Shown: positions 44,313-53,735, numbered from the stretch's first letter. The stretch: 64,000 nt of DNA from Exiguobacterium qingdaonense (GCF_018617855.1 NZ_JACSKY010000012.1:1-64000); one strand, 5' to 3'. The notes: generated by a model from the sequence alone, not told the origin. Program-made: numbers and translations.

Positions 44313-44480
44313 ATATAATCTCCTTCAACGATACGTTAAGAAAGCAAGAAATGCACGAGTCCGTTCTTTTTCCAAATTAAAGTCATTATTTTGTCATATA
44401 TATGAAAAAGTCATATCAAATAGCCAAATAATGTTTTATGATAAGAGAGGCAAGATTTCCTCAAGGAGGACTGGTGACCT

Positions 44481-44774
44481 ATGAACGATTCAGATAAATG
44501 GTTATCCACCCGCTTCTTGTATACACGCGATGCCCGACTGTTTGCAGAGATTGAAGTCATCGAGCTCGACCCGTTCCACTATAAGTTCGTGATCCATCCG
44601 ACGCCTCTCGGTGCCGGGGAATCTCCTTATATGCGACAAGGTCCCCTCGACTCAGATCATCTTCCCTCTGCATTTGCCGATGTGAGCCGTGTCTATACGA
44701 GACAGCTCGATTGTTTACGTGCCGCGACACGTCTCGTCTCGTCGATTGGACCGGCTCGCTTCACAACCCATTAA
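44481..44774 (+). CDS. Hypothetical protein, 97 residues
   Basis: I do not recognise this protein. It has a strong AAGGAGG site and a terminator, so it is a real gene. The product is soluble and has charged beta-like segments (RLFAEIEVIELDPFHYKFVI) followed by a helical tail (DVSRVYTRQLDCLRAATRLV). No catalytic motif, signal peptide or membrane segment is visible. It stands alone at the edge of the glycopolymer locus, with no clear link to it. Confidence 0.6.
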   Translation: MNDSDKWLSTRFLYTRDARLFAEIEVIELDPFHYKFVIHPTPLGAGESPYMRQGPLDSDHLPSAFADVSRVYTRQLDCLRAATRLVSSIGPARFTTH

Positions 44775-44776
44775 TC

Positions 44777-44819
44777 TAAAAGAACGGAGTCGCATGAATA
44801 GCGACTCCGTTCTTTTTAT
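44777..44819 (+). terminator. Terminator after the 97-residue gene
   Basis: AAAGAACGGAGTCGC pairs with GCGACTCCGTTCTTT around a seven-base loop and is followed by T residues. Confidence 0.92.
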
Positions 44820-44845
44820 CTTGCAGATAGTTTGACGATGATATA

Positions 44846-44880
44846 CAAAAAGAGAACTTCAAAAAAAGAAGTTCTCTTTG
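44846..44880 (-). terminator. Terminator of the glycopolymer locus
   Basis: On the minus strand AAAGAGAACTTC pairs with GAAGTTCTCTTT around a T-rich loop and ends in TTTTT. It follows the last glycosyltransferase gene. Confidence 0.88.
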
Positions 44881-44886
44881 AACACG

Positions 44887-46203
44887 TCATGATTCCGTTT
44901 CGTCCGATAGTCGCTGAATTTCGATTCGTAACCTGTTGATTTCAGCGGATTGTTTCTCATGCGTCTCTCGAAAGTGATTGAGCCGTTGCTTCGTCGTCTC
45001 CAGTTCGTCACGAATCTGTTCTAGCCGTCGTTCACGGTCTGCTAACTTCCAACTACAGATCCGATTCGAACGGCGAGAATGGAGTTGATCGTAACGAATG
45101 AATGGATAGCGGTCAGCCAAATCCATCTCTGACATGCCCTCTTCCACCACTTGTTCGAGCACGTCGAGAAGACGTCGTTGCGACTGTTCGTCCCGAAAAT
45201 GTTCATCGACGAGCGCGGCCGAGAACCGAGCGAGGTCTTGTCTCGTCGCCTCATCCATCAGCTCGAGAATCGCATCCCCGATTTGTCCCGATGTATACCC
45301 GTCATATTTCGTCCCGATCCCGCCAAAGTTTGTGCTCGCAATATCTTGCCACGTCGAAGGCGTGACCAGACCTTGATAGCTTTTGCTCCCGACAGCGATG
45401 GTCGGTTTGCCGACCGCCATCCCTTCCAGCGCAGAACGCCCCGGGGCGATGACGAAGTCAGCATGATGCATCGCCTCGGGAAGGTCGCCTTGGCCTAGCC
45501 AACCGAGCCACTTGATTGTCTGACCCGTCCCTTCGAGCGCTTCGTGATATCGCGATTCATATTTTTCTCGTTGCGTCCCGTCTCCGACAATGAGCCAATC
45601 GATTGGTAAACGTTGAACTCGCCCGTCTTCCAGCGCGTCAAGAAACACATCTAGGATAAACAATTTGTCGGCATCCAGTCGCGAGGTGAACAAGCCCGTG
45701 ACACGTTCTGACGAAGGACGCGTCGCAGTCGGTACGAACGCGGCATCGACACCGTTCGGAATGACGAGGAGTTTTGACTCGAGTGCCGGACAATGGTCAG
45801 TGAGATGGGTCGCGATCCGTTCCGAGACGGCAATCACACGTGTGACGCTCGGATGGTACTGCTCAATCTCATCATGATACATCCCGTGGATGACGAGGAC
45901 GAACGGGATTCCGTTCGCCTCCGCAACCGCGATGCCGAGTTGACGCGAATCGAACGGGTGCGCATACACGACATCGAACGCTTGCGTCCGCACCTCAGCA
46001 ATCACACGGTTGACGTCCTCATTTGAATAATCTGTATGGATGACCTGACCGCCAAGCGCCTCTACTTCCTCTGCAAACGGACCGGGCTTACTGACGACGG
46101 CCACCTCATGTCCCTCGCGAATGAGCGTCTTCACAGAAGATAAGACGTGTCGATGAAGCCCACCCATCGCGGAATGAAAAAATACCGGTAACAATATGTT
46201 CAC
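44887..46203 (-). CDS. GT4-type glycosyltransferase with C-terminal coiled coil
   Basis: The 438-residue protein is a retaining GT-B enzyme: N-terminal ILLPVFFHSAMGGLHRHV, a hinge with IVGDGTQREKYESRY, and a nucleotide-sugar site GRSALEGMAVGKPTIAVGS carrying the E-x7-E-like region. The last 60 residues are a heptad-rich helix (RRLEQIRDELETTKQRLNHFRETHEK) that probably mediates assembly. I chose the GTG at 46203 because an upstream GTG overlaps the ribosome site. It is the last gene of the locus. Donor and acceptor sugars are not visible. Confidence 0.85.
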   Translation of the reverse strand: MNILLPVFFHSAMGGLHRHVLSSVKTLIREGHEVAVVSKPGPFAEEVEALGGQVIHTDYSNEDVNRVIAEVRTQAFDVVYAHPFDSRQLGIAVAEANGIPFVLVIHGMYHDEIEQYHPSVTRVIAVSERIATHLTDHCPALESKLLVIPNGVDAAFVPTATRPSSERVTGLFTSRLDADKLFILDVFLDALEDGRVQRLPIDWLIVGDGTQREKYESRYHEALEGTGQTIKWLGWLGQGDLPEAMHHADFVIAPGRSALEGMAVGKPTIAVGSKSYQGLVTPSTWQDIASTNFGGIGTKYDGYTSGQIGDAILELMDEATRQDLARFSAALVDEHFRDEQSQRRLLDVLEQVVEEGMSEMDLADRYPFIRYDQLHSRRSNRICSWKLADRERRLEQIRDELETTKQRLNHFRETHEKQSAEINRLRIEIQRLSDETES

Positions 46204-46237
46204 TACGAGCACCTGCCTTTTCTAAAGGTCGGTTCTA

Positions 46238-47458
46238 TCATAGACCTTCTTGATACATCGAACCGAGCCCTGTGATTCGGTCGTTGTGTAGGAACAGAAC
46301 CGCATCGACCTCGTTCTCTCTCGCGTATTCGGCGATGCTCACATCGTAGTCATCAAAATAGCGGACATCGAGTGCCGATACCGTTCCGAATGACTCACCG
46401 AGATAGCCGAGCAGCGGGTTCGCGTAAGAATCTTTCAACACGAGAAGATGATCGTCATTCTCGGGACTCTCTTGCGTGATTTTCGCAAGGGCATAGTTGT
46501 CACCCATAAACAAGTTGTAGTAGTTCGTGAAGTCGTCTGTGTTTGTTAAGACGTCTTTGTCGAGGACGCCATGTCCACAGTCGTCCCCGTTCCGGCAGAC
46601 CGTTGTCGTGAACCCGTCTTTCGGTTCAAGATACGTGAACGTGTCCGCCGATTCGACGTACGGCATCGAGATTTCACGGGCATGTGACCCATAAAACGTC
46701 CCATCGACCGTTTTCACGTCCATGTCTTCAGCCGTCAACACCGGTGCGTCCGGGAACTGTTCGCCTAAACGGTTCATAATTTGACCGTATGCGAGAAATG
46801 CCCCTTCCGCTCGCCAGTGGTGATCGGTTTTGAAGTAGACGTCCTCTTTCGGCTCGTCCCCGAGCGTGTCCTCTAGGTCGATGAGTGGAATGCCGTTCTC
46901 CTCCACACGGGCGTGTAACTCGTCACGATTCTCCGCATCCGCCGACTCGACATAATCCGGGAAGACATGCTGCCGCTCCGCATAGACCGGTTTACTCGGT
47001 GCCGATGCAAAATAGGACGGGATTCCCGCGTCATCCATCTCTTGCTTGAACTCCTTGAAGAATGCGCCGAGTGAAGAATATTGACTTTCATTCGCATCCG
47101 GTGCATATAAAAATTCATCGATGCTGATGACACCGTTATTCATCTGTTGTTGCAAGACGTTCCGTTGAACCCATGCTTGCGTCTCAATCCACAAGTTCCG
47201 CTCGAACACTTGATCGTTCGCCGCGGTCTCGAACTCTTCCATATACGACCCGTCTAATACCGTTTCGACAGACGGCTCGGGACGTTGTGCCAACATCCGT
47301 CCCTCACTGTCAGAGCGTTCCTGCTCCGTTCCGAAGGCGTAGACGGTGAGCCCATAAAACAGGGTGCCGAGGAAGCCGAGCAAGAGGATGCTGTTGACCA
47401 CCCAAGAGATGCGCCGTCCTTTCGACCGGACCTGTTCGCTTTTCGTTTGATGTTCCAT
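46238..47458 (-). CDS. DHHW/AlgX-like membrane-anchored O-acyltransferase partner
   Basis: The 406-residue protein has one N-terminal membrane anchor (SWVVNSILLLGFLGTLFYGLTVYAF) and an SGNH-like external domain with the diagnostic TDHHWRAEGAFLAYG near residue 215. A Ser-containing block (LLVLKDSYANPLLGYL) lies near 345. Such proteins (AlgX, AlgJ, DHHW family) receive acyl groups from an MBOAT partner and transfer them to a polysaccharide. The partner gene is directly upstream with a 12-base gap. The start follows AAGGAGGG. Confidence 0.87.
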   Translation of the reverse strand: MEHQTKSEQVRSKGRRISWVVNSILLLGFLGTLFYGLTVYAFGTEQERSDSEGRMLAQRPEPSVETVLDGSYMEEFETAANDQVFERNLWIETQAWVQRNVLQQQMNNGVISIDEFLYAPDANESQYSSLGAFFKEFKQEMDDAGIPSYFASAPSKPVYAERQHVFPDYVESADAENRDELHARVEENGIPLIDLEDTLGDEPKEDVYFKTDHHWRAEGAFLAYGQIMNRLGEQFPDAPVLTAEDMDVKTVDGTFYGSHAREISMPYVESADTFTYLEPKDGFTTTVCRNGDDCGHGVLDKDVLTNTDDFTNYYNLFMGDNYALAKITQESPENDDHLLVLKDSYANPLLGYLGESFGTVSALDVRYFDDYDVSIAEYARENEVDAVLFLHNDRITGLGSMYQEGL

Positions 47459-47470
47459 CGTCAGCCCTCC

Positions 47471-48901
47471 TTAGAACCGGAAATAAATAAACGGGTTGAA
47501 CGTGCTCGACACGACATATGAAATCGAGATCCCGAAAATGAGCAAGATATAGGCTGCTCGTGCAAGACCCGCACTCGCGGCAAGAATCGGGCGTTCCGTG
47601 TTCACCTCGTGACGCAAGAAATGAGCGACCACTCGTTTCGGAAGCGGTGTCGCAGCAATCACTGCCAACAACAGCACCGTTCCATACTGCACGAGATAGA
47701 AGTATGCCGTTTGGTCGAACAGTTCGCCACCGTGTAAACCGAACATGACTTGGAGATAGGCAATCGCGTATGGGAAATCATCGGCACGGAAGAATACCCA
47801 ACCGATGACGACGACGAAAAGTGTGAACGCATGCGCGAGCCATGCCGGCCACGATGCAATCCATTTCCCGAGAAATGCCCGCTCAAACATGATGAAGACC
47901 CCATAATAGAGACCCCAAGCGATGAACGTCCAGCTCGCACCGTGCCATACCCCGGTCAACAGCCAGACGATCGTCAAGTTGCGATACGTCTTCCACGGCC
48001 CTTGACGGTTTCCGCCGAGCGGGATGTACACGTAGTCGCGGAACCAGCTACCGAGCGAGATGTGCCAGCGACGCCAAAACTCAGACACCGACTTCGAAAT
48101 GTACGGATAATTGAAGTTCTCGAGGAAATGGAACCCAAACATCCGTCCGAGACCGATGGCCATGTCCGAATAACCGGAGAAGTCGAAGTAGATTTGTAAC
48201 GAGTAGGCGATGATCCCGATCCAGGCGAGTGTCGTCGACAGGTCCCCGGCCGATTGACTGAACACTTGGTCGGCCACGTACCCGCAACTGTTCGCCAAAA
48301 TCATCTTCTTCCCTAAACCGATGACGAATCGTTGGATTCCCGAGACGAAGTCATCGACCGTCTCACGGCGGTCCACGATTTCATCCGCGACCGTCTGATA
48401 GCGGACGATCGGTCCGGCAATGAGTTGTGGGAAGAACGAAACGTAGAGCGCCAAGTCGAATAAGTTCTTTTGGAGCCGTCCGTCGTTCCGATACACGTCG
48501 ATGACGTAACTCATCGCCTGGAACGTGAAGAATGAGATCCCAAGCGGAAGCGGGATGTCCGGGTCGTTCAGCGAGAAGCCGAACACCGAATTGACATTCT
48601 CGACGAAGAAGCTTGCATACTTGAAGACGCCGAGCATCCCGAGGTTCCCGAGAAGCATGAGCGTCATCGTCCATTTAATTTTCTTTGCGTCATTCCGATA
48701 CTTATCGACCATAAAGCCGAACGTATAGTTCATGACGATGGACGCGAGCATGATGAGGACGAAACGCGGTTCGCCCCATGCGTAGAAGAATAAACTCGCG
48801 ATGAGTAAGATCGTATTCTTCAGCCAGCGCGGTGATACGAAATACAGCAACAATACAGCCGGCAAGAAATAAAATAGAAATACCGTGGAACTAAATAACA
48901 T
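47471..48901 (-). CDS. MBOAT O-acyltransferase (AlgI/DltB-like)
   Basis: The 476-residue multi-pass protein passes acyl groups across the membrane. It begins MLFSSTVFLFYFLPAVLLLYF and includes the core block GYSDMAIGLGRMFGFHFLENFNYPY near 240, SEFWRRWHISLGSWFRDYVYIPLGG near 275 and the catalytic-His region GVWHGASWTFIAWG near 320. It is closer to AlgI and related polysaccharide acetylases than to DltB, since no dlt genes are nearby. With the DHHW protein it would O-acetylate the surface polymer. Confidence 0.93.
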   Translation of the reverse strand: MLFSSTVFLFYFLPAVLLLYFVSPRWLKNTILLIASLFFYAWGEPRFVLIMLASIVMNYTFGFMVDKYRNDAKKIKWTMTLMLLGNLGMLGVFKYASFFVENVNSVFGFSLNDPDIPLPLGISFFTFQAMSYVIDVYRNDGRLQKNLFDLALYVSFFPQLIAGPIVRYQTVADEIVDRRETVDDFVSGIQRFVIGLGKKMILANSCGYVADQVFSQSAGDLSTTLAWIGIIAYSLQIYFDFSGYSDMAIGLGRMFGFHFLENFNYPYISKSVSEFWRRWHISLGSWFRDYVYIPLGGNRQGPWKTYRNLTIVWLLTGVWHGASWTFIAWGLYYGVFIMFERAFLGKWIASWPAWLAHAFTLFVVVIGWVFFRADDFPYAIAYLQVMFGLHGGELFDQTAYFYLVQYGTVLLLAVIAATPLPKRVVAHFLRHEVNTERPILAASAGLARAAYILLIFGISISYVVSSTFNPFIYFRF

Positions 48902-48937
48902 ACCGAATGGTCCCTTTCTCCCTTAAGACTTGCTTCC

Positions 48938-49414
48938 TTAGCGGAACGTCACATAGAGGTCATCGAAGCGTACCGTGGTCGGTTCGAGCGTCTCGACGAT
49001 GTATTTGTAAGACATCTTGAAATACGTGGCCCCTTCCATCTGCTTCACGACTTCTTCAATCGGATTGTTCCCCGGATTCAACGTGAGTGCGAAACGCTTG
49101 TTCGACAGGCGTTCCTCTTCTGAATACTGCATGACGTATAGTTCGAATCGAACGCTGCGATCACCCTCGACATAAACCGATGTCTTCACTTCCATCGTCT
49201 CCCCTTCATCCATCTTGGCATCGGCCAAGAAAATTTTAGACGGTGGAATTTCAAACTTTAAATCAAACAATTGGACATAGATGGAGTCCGTCAGCGCTTC
49301 TGGTGAAAACGTGACCTCTGTCTTAAATTCTTCTTCGCGCATCGTCAAATGATTCTTATGCGTCCCGCGTGGATAATAGTGATAGATTGCGGGACGGATT
49401 CGCTTCGTTGACAT
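48938..49414 (-). CDS. Small beta-domain protein resembling repeats in the 1020-residue glycosyltransferase
   Basis: The 158-residue protein has no signal peptide or membrane segment and no known catalytic motif. Its C-terminal half (about 85-158) has a pattern VEGDRSVRFELYVMQYSEEERL, then a long gap, then VRFDDLYVTFR. It matches by eye the third N-terminal repeat of the glycosyltransferase at 55954-59016 (GANVVLYIIAYSATERQ ... ARVDRIRV). I infer a shared beta-sandwich, possibly carbohydrate-binding. The ATG at 49414 follows GGAGGTG. It lies between the epimerase and MBOAT genes, so it may act on the polymer before or during export or acylation. Confidence 0.6.
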   Translation of the reverse strand: MSTKRIRPAIYHYYPRGTHKNHLTMREEEFKTEVTFSPEALTDSIYVQLFDLKFEIPPSKIFLADAKMDEGETMEVKTSVYVEGDRSVRFELYVMQYSEEERLSNKRFALTLNPGNNPIEEVVKQMEGATYFKMSYKYIVETLEPTTVRFDDLYVTFR

Positions 49415-49495
49415 ACAAGCACCTCCGAGTAAATAGGATGATGGTATAGAAAAGAGTTGCTGTGCCGGGCACAAAACAACTCTATTCGCTTTCAT

Positions 49496-50596
49496 TTAGT
49501 TGGCAAGGATGGCATCGACGATTCGACGTGACGCCTCACCATCACCGTATGGGTTCGATGCTTGTGACATCGCTTTATAAGCTGTTTCGTCAGACAAGAG
49601 CTCATCAGCAAGCGAGAAGATGTTCTCTTCTTCGATTCCTGCGAGTTTGAGCGTTCCTGCCGCCACACCTTCCGGACGTTCTGTCGTGTCACGAAGGACG
49701 AGGACCGGCACTCCGAGAGACGGTGCCTCTTCTTGTACGCCGCCTGAATCCGTTAAGATCAAGTGTGACGTCGCCGCATAGTTGTGGAAGTCGAAGACAT
49801 CGAGTGGTTCGATCAAGTGGACACGATCGACATCGTGAAGGATCTCGTTCGCGAGTTCACGGACGACCGGGTTCATATGGACCGGATACACGACTTCAAT
49901 GTCGTCATACTTCTCGATCAAACGACGGACCGCGCGGAACATGTTACGCATCGGCTCGCCAAGGTTTTCACGACGGTGCGCCGTCAACATGACGAGACGA
50001 CGGCCTTGCGAACGGATGCTGTCGAGCAACTCGCTCGCATAGTCGTCACGGACCGTCGTCTTGAGCGCATCGATGGCCGTGTTCCCTGTGACGAAGATCA
50101 TCTCTTCATTCTTGCCTTCGCGAAGGAGGTTGTCACGCGATGTGTCCGTCGGTGCGAAGTGAAGGTCAGCCATGACACCCGTCAACTGGCGGTTCATCTC
50201 TTCTGGGAATGGTGAATATTTGTTATGTGTGCGCAGGCCAGCCTCAACGTGACCGACCGCGACTTGATTGTAAAAGGCTGCAAGTGATGCCGCGAACGTC
50301 GTCGTCGTGTCCCCATGGACCAAGACGATGTCTGGCTTCGTTTCGGCGATGACTTCGCCCATTCCTTTCAATACGCGTGACGTGACATCGTAAAGCGTCT
50401 GCTTGTCTTTCATGATGTCGAGGTCGTAGTCCGGTTTGATCTCGAACAGCTCGAGCACTTGGTCAAGCATTTGACGGTGCTGCGCTGTCACAACGACAAT
50501 CGGTTCTACCCCTTCACGTTTTTTCAACTCAAGTACGAGTGGTGCCATCTTGATGGCTTCTGGTCGCGTCCCAAAGACGGTCATGACTTTTTTCAT
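49496..50596 (-). CDS. mnaA: UDP-N-acetylglucosamine 2-epimerase
   Basis: The 366-residue cytoplasmic enzyme interconverts UDP-GlcNAc and UDP-ManNAc. The family opening VFGTRPEAIKMAPLVLELK is followed by VHGDTTTTFAASLAAFY, GHVEAGLRT and LLTDSGGVQEEAPSLG, carrying the catalytic Asp and Glu residues and substrate contacts. It supplies ManNAc for the dehydrogenase upstream. No ribosome site lies just before the ATG; GGAGGAGG is 34 bases away with a hairpin in between (see 50607-50639). A second ATG four codons downstream is possible but has no site either. Confidence 0.93.
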   Translation of the reverse strand: MKKVMTVFGTRPEAIKMAPLVLELKKREGVEPIVVVTAQHRQMLDQVLELFEIKPDYDLDIMKDKQTLYDVTSRVLKGMGEVIAETKPDIVLVHGDTTTTFAASLAAFYNQVAVGHVEAGLRTHNKYSPFPEEMNRQLTGVMADLHFAPTDTSRDNLLREGKNEEMIFVTGNTAIDALKTTVRDDYASELLDSIRSQGRRLVMLTAHRRENLGEPMRNMFRAVRRLIEKYDDIEVVYPVHMNPVVRELANEILHDVDRVHLIEPLDVFDFHNYAATSHLILTDSGGVQEEAPSLGVPVLVLRDTTERPEGVAAGTLKLAGIEEENIFSLADELLSDETAYKAMSQASNPYGDGEASRRIVDAILAN

Positions 50597-50606
50597 AGGT
50601 CGTTTC

Positions 50607-50639
50607 GCACGGTCTGACTTCGCCGTGCTTCCTCCTCCC
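50607..50639 (-). promoter_or_regulatory. Hairpin placed between the mnaA ribosome site and its start codon
   Basis: On the minus strand GGGAGGAGG (50631-50639) is followed by a hairpin: GCACGG (50623-50628), a ten-base loop, and CCGTGC (50607-50612). The mnaA ATG is at 50594-50596. The linear distance from site to ATG is 34 bases; without the 22-base hairpin it is 12. Folding would bring the site to a usable distance. Confidence 0.55.
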
Positions 50640-50645
50640 GATTGC

Positions 50646-51533
50646 TCACGCCTCGCTCGATACAGCGACCGACGAGTGACGTGTTTGTAGTTGTTCTTCT
50701 GTCAGCGGTGGCAAGATGTACGTCTCCCCGAGCTCCGTCGCGTCGACGACCGTCGTACGACGTTTGAGCTTATCGGTTTTGAACGCGTCTTGTTGCTCTT
50801 TTGACAAGTTGCGGAACCATTTCAAAAACTTGTTGTACTCCCGGACGACTTCATCGACCGGTCCATACTCGCGCACTTCTCCGAACTCGAGCCAAAGACC
50901 GAGCGTACAGAATTGACGGACTTGTGAGACCGAGTGACTGATGAAGAAGATCGTCTTACCTTGATCTTTGAATTCGTTCATCTTGGCGAGACATCTGTCG
51001 GTGAACGTCTGGTCTCCGACAGATAGCGCTTCGTCGATGACGAGGATGTCCGGGTCGACATTGATTGAGATGGCGAATCCGAGACGGGACTTCATCCCAC
51101 TCGAATACGTTTTGACCGGCTGATGGATAAAGTCGCCGATATCAGCGAACTCGATGATCGCAGGAGTCAAATCGATGATCTCCTGTTTCGTCATCCCGAG
51201 CATCAAGCCTTTGAGCTCGATGTTCTCCAGTCCCGTCAAGTTGCCGTTCAACCCGGAAGAAATCGCGATCAACGCCGTCTTCCCGTGGAGTTCAATCTTT
51301 CCGTGGGTCGGTGGCATCACGTCAGCCAACAAGTTCGACATCGTCGACTTCCCTGACCCGTTGATCCCGATGATCCCGACCACTTCCCCGGGCGGAACTT
51401 CAAACGAGACGTTCCGGAGTGCGTAAAACTGTTTGCCGCCTGCTTTACTGAAGAAGATTTCCTTCAGTTTGTCAGATGGCTTGTTGTAGAGCGTATATCG
51501 TTTCGATACGTTTTCAAATTTAACCTGATACAT
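50646..51533 (-). CDS. tagH: Wall polymer ABC exporter ATPase TagH
   Basis: The 295-residue ATPase has Walker A GINGSGKST, signature YSSGMKSRLGFA, Walker B LVIDEALSVGD and switch His in FISHS, with the TagH/Wzt opening YTLYNKPSDKLKEIFF. It powers export of a teichoic-acid-type polymer through TagG. It lacks the long C-terminal extension that some TagH and Wzt proteins use to recognise the polymer; a standalone beta-domain protein is encoded two genes later. It begins ten bases after tagG. Confidence 0.93.
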   Translation of the reverse strand: MYQVKFENVSKRYTLYNKPSDKLKEIFFSKAGGKQFYALRNVSFEVPPGEVVGIIGINGSGKSTMSNLLADVMPPTHGKIELHGKTALIAISSGLNGNLTGLENIELKGLMLGMTKQEIIDLTPAIIEFADIGDFIHQPVKTYSSGMKSRLGFAISINVDPDILVIDEALSVGDQTFTDRCLAKMNEFKDQGKTIFFISHSVSQVRQFCTLGLWLEFGEVREYGPVDEVVREYNKFLKWFRNLSKEQQDAFKTDKLKRRTTVVDATELGETYILPPLTEEQLQTRHSSVAVSSEA

Positions 51534-51543
51534 ATGGTCCTCC

Positions 51544-52341
51544 TCAAATGTAGTCGATGAAGTGTCGACGGAAACGCAAATGAATCATCGACCCGGCGAA
51601 GAAGAGAACGAAGACGATGGCCCAGTAATAGAGACCGTACGCCCAGTTAGTCGCCAACCAGTCGCTTCCGAGGAACATCGACCGATACCCTTCGACTAAA
51701 TAATAGAGCGGATTGATTTGTAGGATACTCGCGAGATTCGCCGGCGGTACCCAAAAAATTGGTGTCAAGTACATCAACATCCGCATCATCGATTGAAGAA
51801 GGTTTTGAATATCGCGCACGATCGTCGTGAGCGCGGACGTAATCAAGGCGAGCGAATAAAGTAGCGCAAGTGCGCTGAACGCCAAGTAGATAAACCAAAG
51901 AGAATGCAGCCCCATCGGGAATCCGAATGCCCACATTAAGATGAACGATACACCGACTAACGCCACGTGGCGATAGAAGAGTGCGAGCAAGACGTATGCC
52001 GGAATCGTCGAGATTGGGAAGCTCATTTTGGAGACCATGCCGATTTTTGAATAGACGGACCGGGCCGTCGAGGTGATTGCCGAGGCGATAAAGAACCAGA
52101 CGACGATCCCTGCGACCAACCATGGCAGAAACGGCACGCCATCAATCGGCCTGCCGCTTCGAATACCAAATCCAAATACGAACCAGTAAACTCCAATCTG
52201 CAATAACGGTGTCACGAACTCCCATAAAAATCCGAGGTACTGCATCGAGTTGTTGCTTCGCGTCTCATATGTCGCGAGACGGAAAATCAAGTACAAGCTC
52301 GATTTTAGCTCTGAAAGAATAGCTTTCGCGGATTTAAACAT
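51544..52341 (-). CDS. tagG: Wall polymer ABC exporter permease TagG
   Basis: The 265-residue membrane protein has six membrane segments in the ABC-2 polysaccharide exporter pattern: YLIFRLATYETRSNNSMQYLGFLWEFVTPLLQI near the N-terminus, FLPWLVAGIVVWFFIASAI, and YLTPIFWVPPANLASILQINPLYYLVEGYRSMFLG near residue 205. With TagH it exports the lipid-linked polymer for wall attachment. I prefer the ATG at 52341, seven bases after AGGTGA; the ATG at 52347 abuts that site. Ten bases separate it from the dehydrogenase gene. Confidence 0.93.
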   Translation of the reverse strand: MFKSAKAILSELKSSLYLIFRLATYETRSNNSMQYLGFLWEFVTPLLQIGVYWFVFGFGIRSGRPIDGVPFLPWLVAGIVVWFFIASAITSTARSVYSKIGMVSKMSFPISTIPAYVLLALFYRHVALVGVSFILMWAFGFPMGLHSLWFIYLAFSALALLYSLALITSALTTIVRDIQNLLQSMMRMLMYLTPIFWVPPANLASILQINPLYYLVEGYRSMFLGSDWLATNWAYGLYYWAIVFVLFFAGSMIHLRFRRHFIDYI

Positions 52342-52356
52342 GTTCATTCACCTGAA

Positions 52357-53646
52357 TCAAAGAACGAGATTCGTTTCCTTTGTATATTTATAGAGGTTGC
52401 CGTAGTTGACGACCGCTACGTCATCACCTTCTGCCTTCACGATGTTACGTGTGTCGAAGATCATCGGGCGGCGCATCGATGCGTTGAGTTCTGCGAAGTC
52501 GAGAACTTTAAACTCGTTGTGGTCAACCAATACGAGGACGAGGTCCGCGTCTTTAAGTGCTTCTTCTTTTGAGACGAGCTCGAAACGGCTCGATGTTGAT
52601 TTTTCAACGTGTGAATCGTGAACCGAGATGTTCACGCCACGGTCGAGCAACAATTCAGCGATCTCAACCGCCGGGCTCTCACGCATGTCGTCGACGTTCC
52701 CTTTGTATGTCACACCAAAGACAGCGACTTTCGCGTCTTCGATTCCAGCGATCAACTTTTGAACGTTGTCTGCGACGTAGTGTGGCATCGAGACGTTCGT
52801 CTCACGTGACAAGTTGATGATTTTCGCAAGGTCAGGTGACTTCGCGACGATGAAGTACGGGTCGACCGCGAGACAATGTCCGCCGACGCCAGGACCTGGG
52901 CTGTGCAAGTTGACGCGTGGGTGCTTGTTCGCCATCTCGATGACGTCAAGGACGTTGATGTCCAAGTCGTTACATACTTTCGCGAGTTCGTTCGCGAGGG
53001 CGATGTTGACGTCACGGAACGTGTTTTCCATGAGTTTCGACATCTCTGCCGTCTTCGCATCCGTCTTCACGATTTCACCTTCAACGAACGTACCGTAGAC
53101 GCGTGCGCCCGCTTCTGCACATTCTGTCGTGATTCCACCGACGATGCGGTTGTTGTACACGAGTTCATGAAGGATTTGTCCAGGCAAGACACGCTCTGGG
53201 CAGTGTACGAGGTAGATGTCTTCACCGACAGTGAATCCAGCCTCTTCGACGAGCGGCTTCACGAAGTCGTCCATCGTACGTGGCGCGATCGTAGACTCGA
53301 CGATGATGACGTTGCCTTTTTCAACGAATGGCAACACTTTGCGTGTCGCATCCAAGACGTACGTCAAATCGCACGATTTGTGCTCGTCGTCGTTGTTTGG
53401 TGTCGGGACCGCGATGATGAAGGCATCCGCTTTCTCTGGTGAGAGTGATGCACGGAACTTCCCTTTTGCCACGACATCTGCGACCATTTCGCCGAGACCT
53501 GGCTCTTCAATGTGGATCTCTCCACGGTTCAATTTATCAACAACGTGTTGTGAAATATCGACTCCGACGACGTCGATGCCATAGTTTGCAAAGACAGCCG
53601 ATGTCGGTAATCCGATATATCCAAGACCTACTGTACATACTTTCAT
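52357..53646 (-). CDS. wecC: UDP-N-acetyl-D-mannosamine dehydrogenase
   Basis: The 429-residue enzyme oxidises UDP-ManNAc to UDP-ManNAcA with two NAD. It has the nucleotide fold VGLGYIGLPTSAVFANYG at the N-terminus, the middle dimer helix, and the catalytic Cys in GPGVGGHCLAVDPYF near residue 249, followed by VFGVTYKGNVDDMRESPA. Related enzymes act on UDP-Glc; neighbouring mnaA makes the ManNAc substrate likely. The ATG at 53646 follows GGAGG by ten bases. A TTGCAC/TATAAT promoter lies upstream, so this starts the export and modification unit. Confidence 0.93.
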   Translation of the reverse strand: MKVCTVGLGYIGLPTSAVFANYGIDVVGVDISQHVVDKLNRGEIHIEEPGLGEMVADVVAKGKFRASLSPEKADAFIIAVPTPNNDDEHKSCDLTYVLDATRKVLPFVEKGNVIIVESTIAPRTMDDFVKPLVEEAGFTVGEDIYLVHCPERVLPGQILHELVYNNRIVGGITTECAEAGARVYGTFVEGEIVKTDAKTAEMSKLMENTFRDVNIALANELAKVCNDLDINVLDVIEMANKHPRVNLHSPGPGVGGHCLAVDPYFIVAKSPDLAKIINLSRETNVSMPHYVADNVQKLIAGIEDAKVAVFGVTYKGNVDDMRESPAVEIAELLLDRGVNISVHDSHVEKSTSSRFELVSKEEALKDADLVLVLVDHNEFKVLDFAELNASMRRPMIFDTRNIVKAEGDDVAVVNYGNLYKYTKETNLVL

Positions 53647-53735
53647 TGTGTCGTAACCTCCAAATGTTTTCATGCGCTTTTTTGACAGCACATTGTCCAT
53701 CATTTTATTTCACATTCGATAATAAAACAATACTC

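Noticed and set aside
46211-46234. Hairpin AAGGTC...GACCTT between the DHHW gene and the last glycosyltransferase
   Set aside because: The stem is short and overlaps a stop codon, with no T-run; too weak to call an attenuator.
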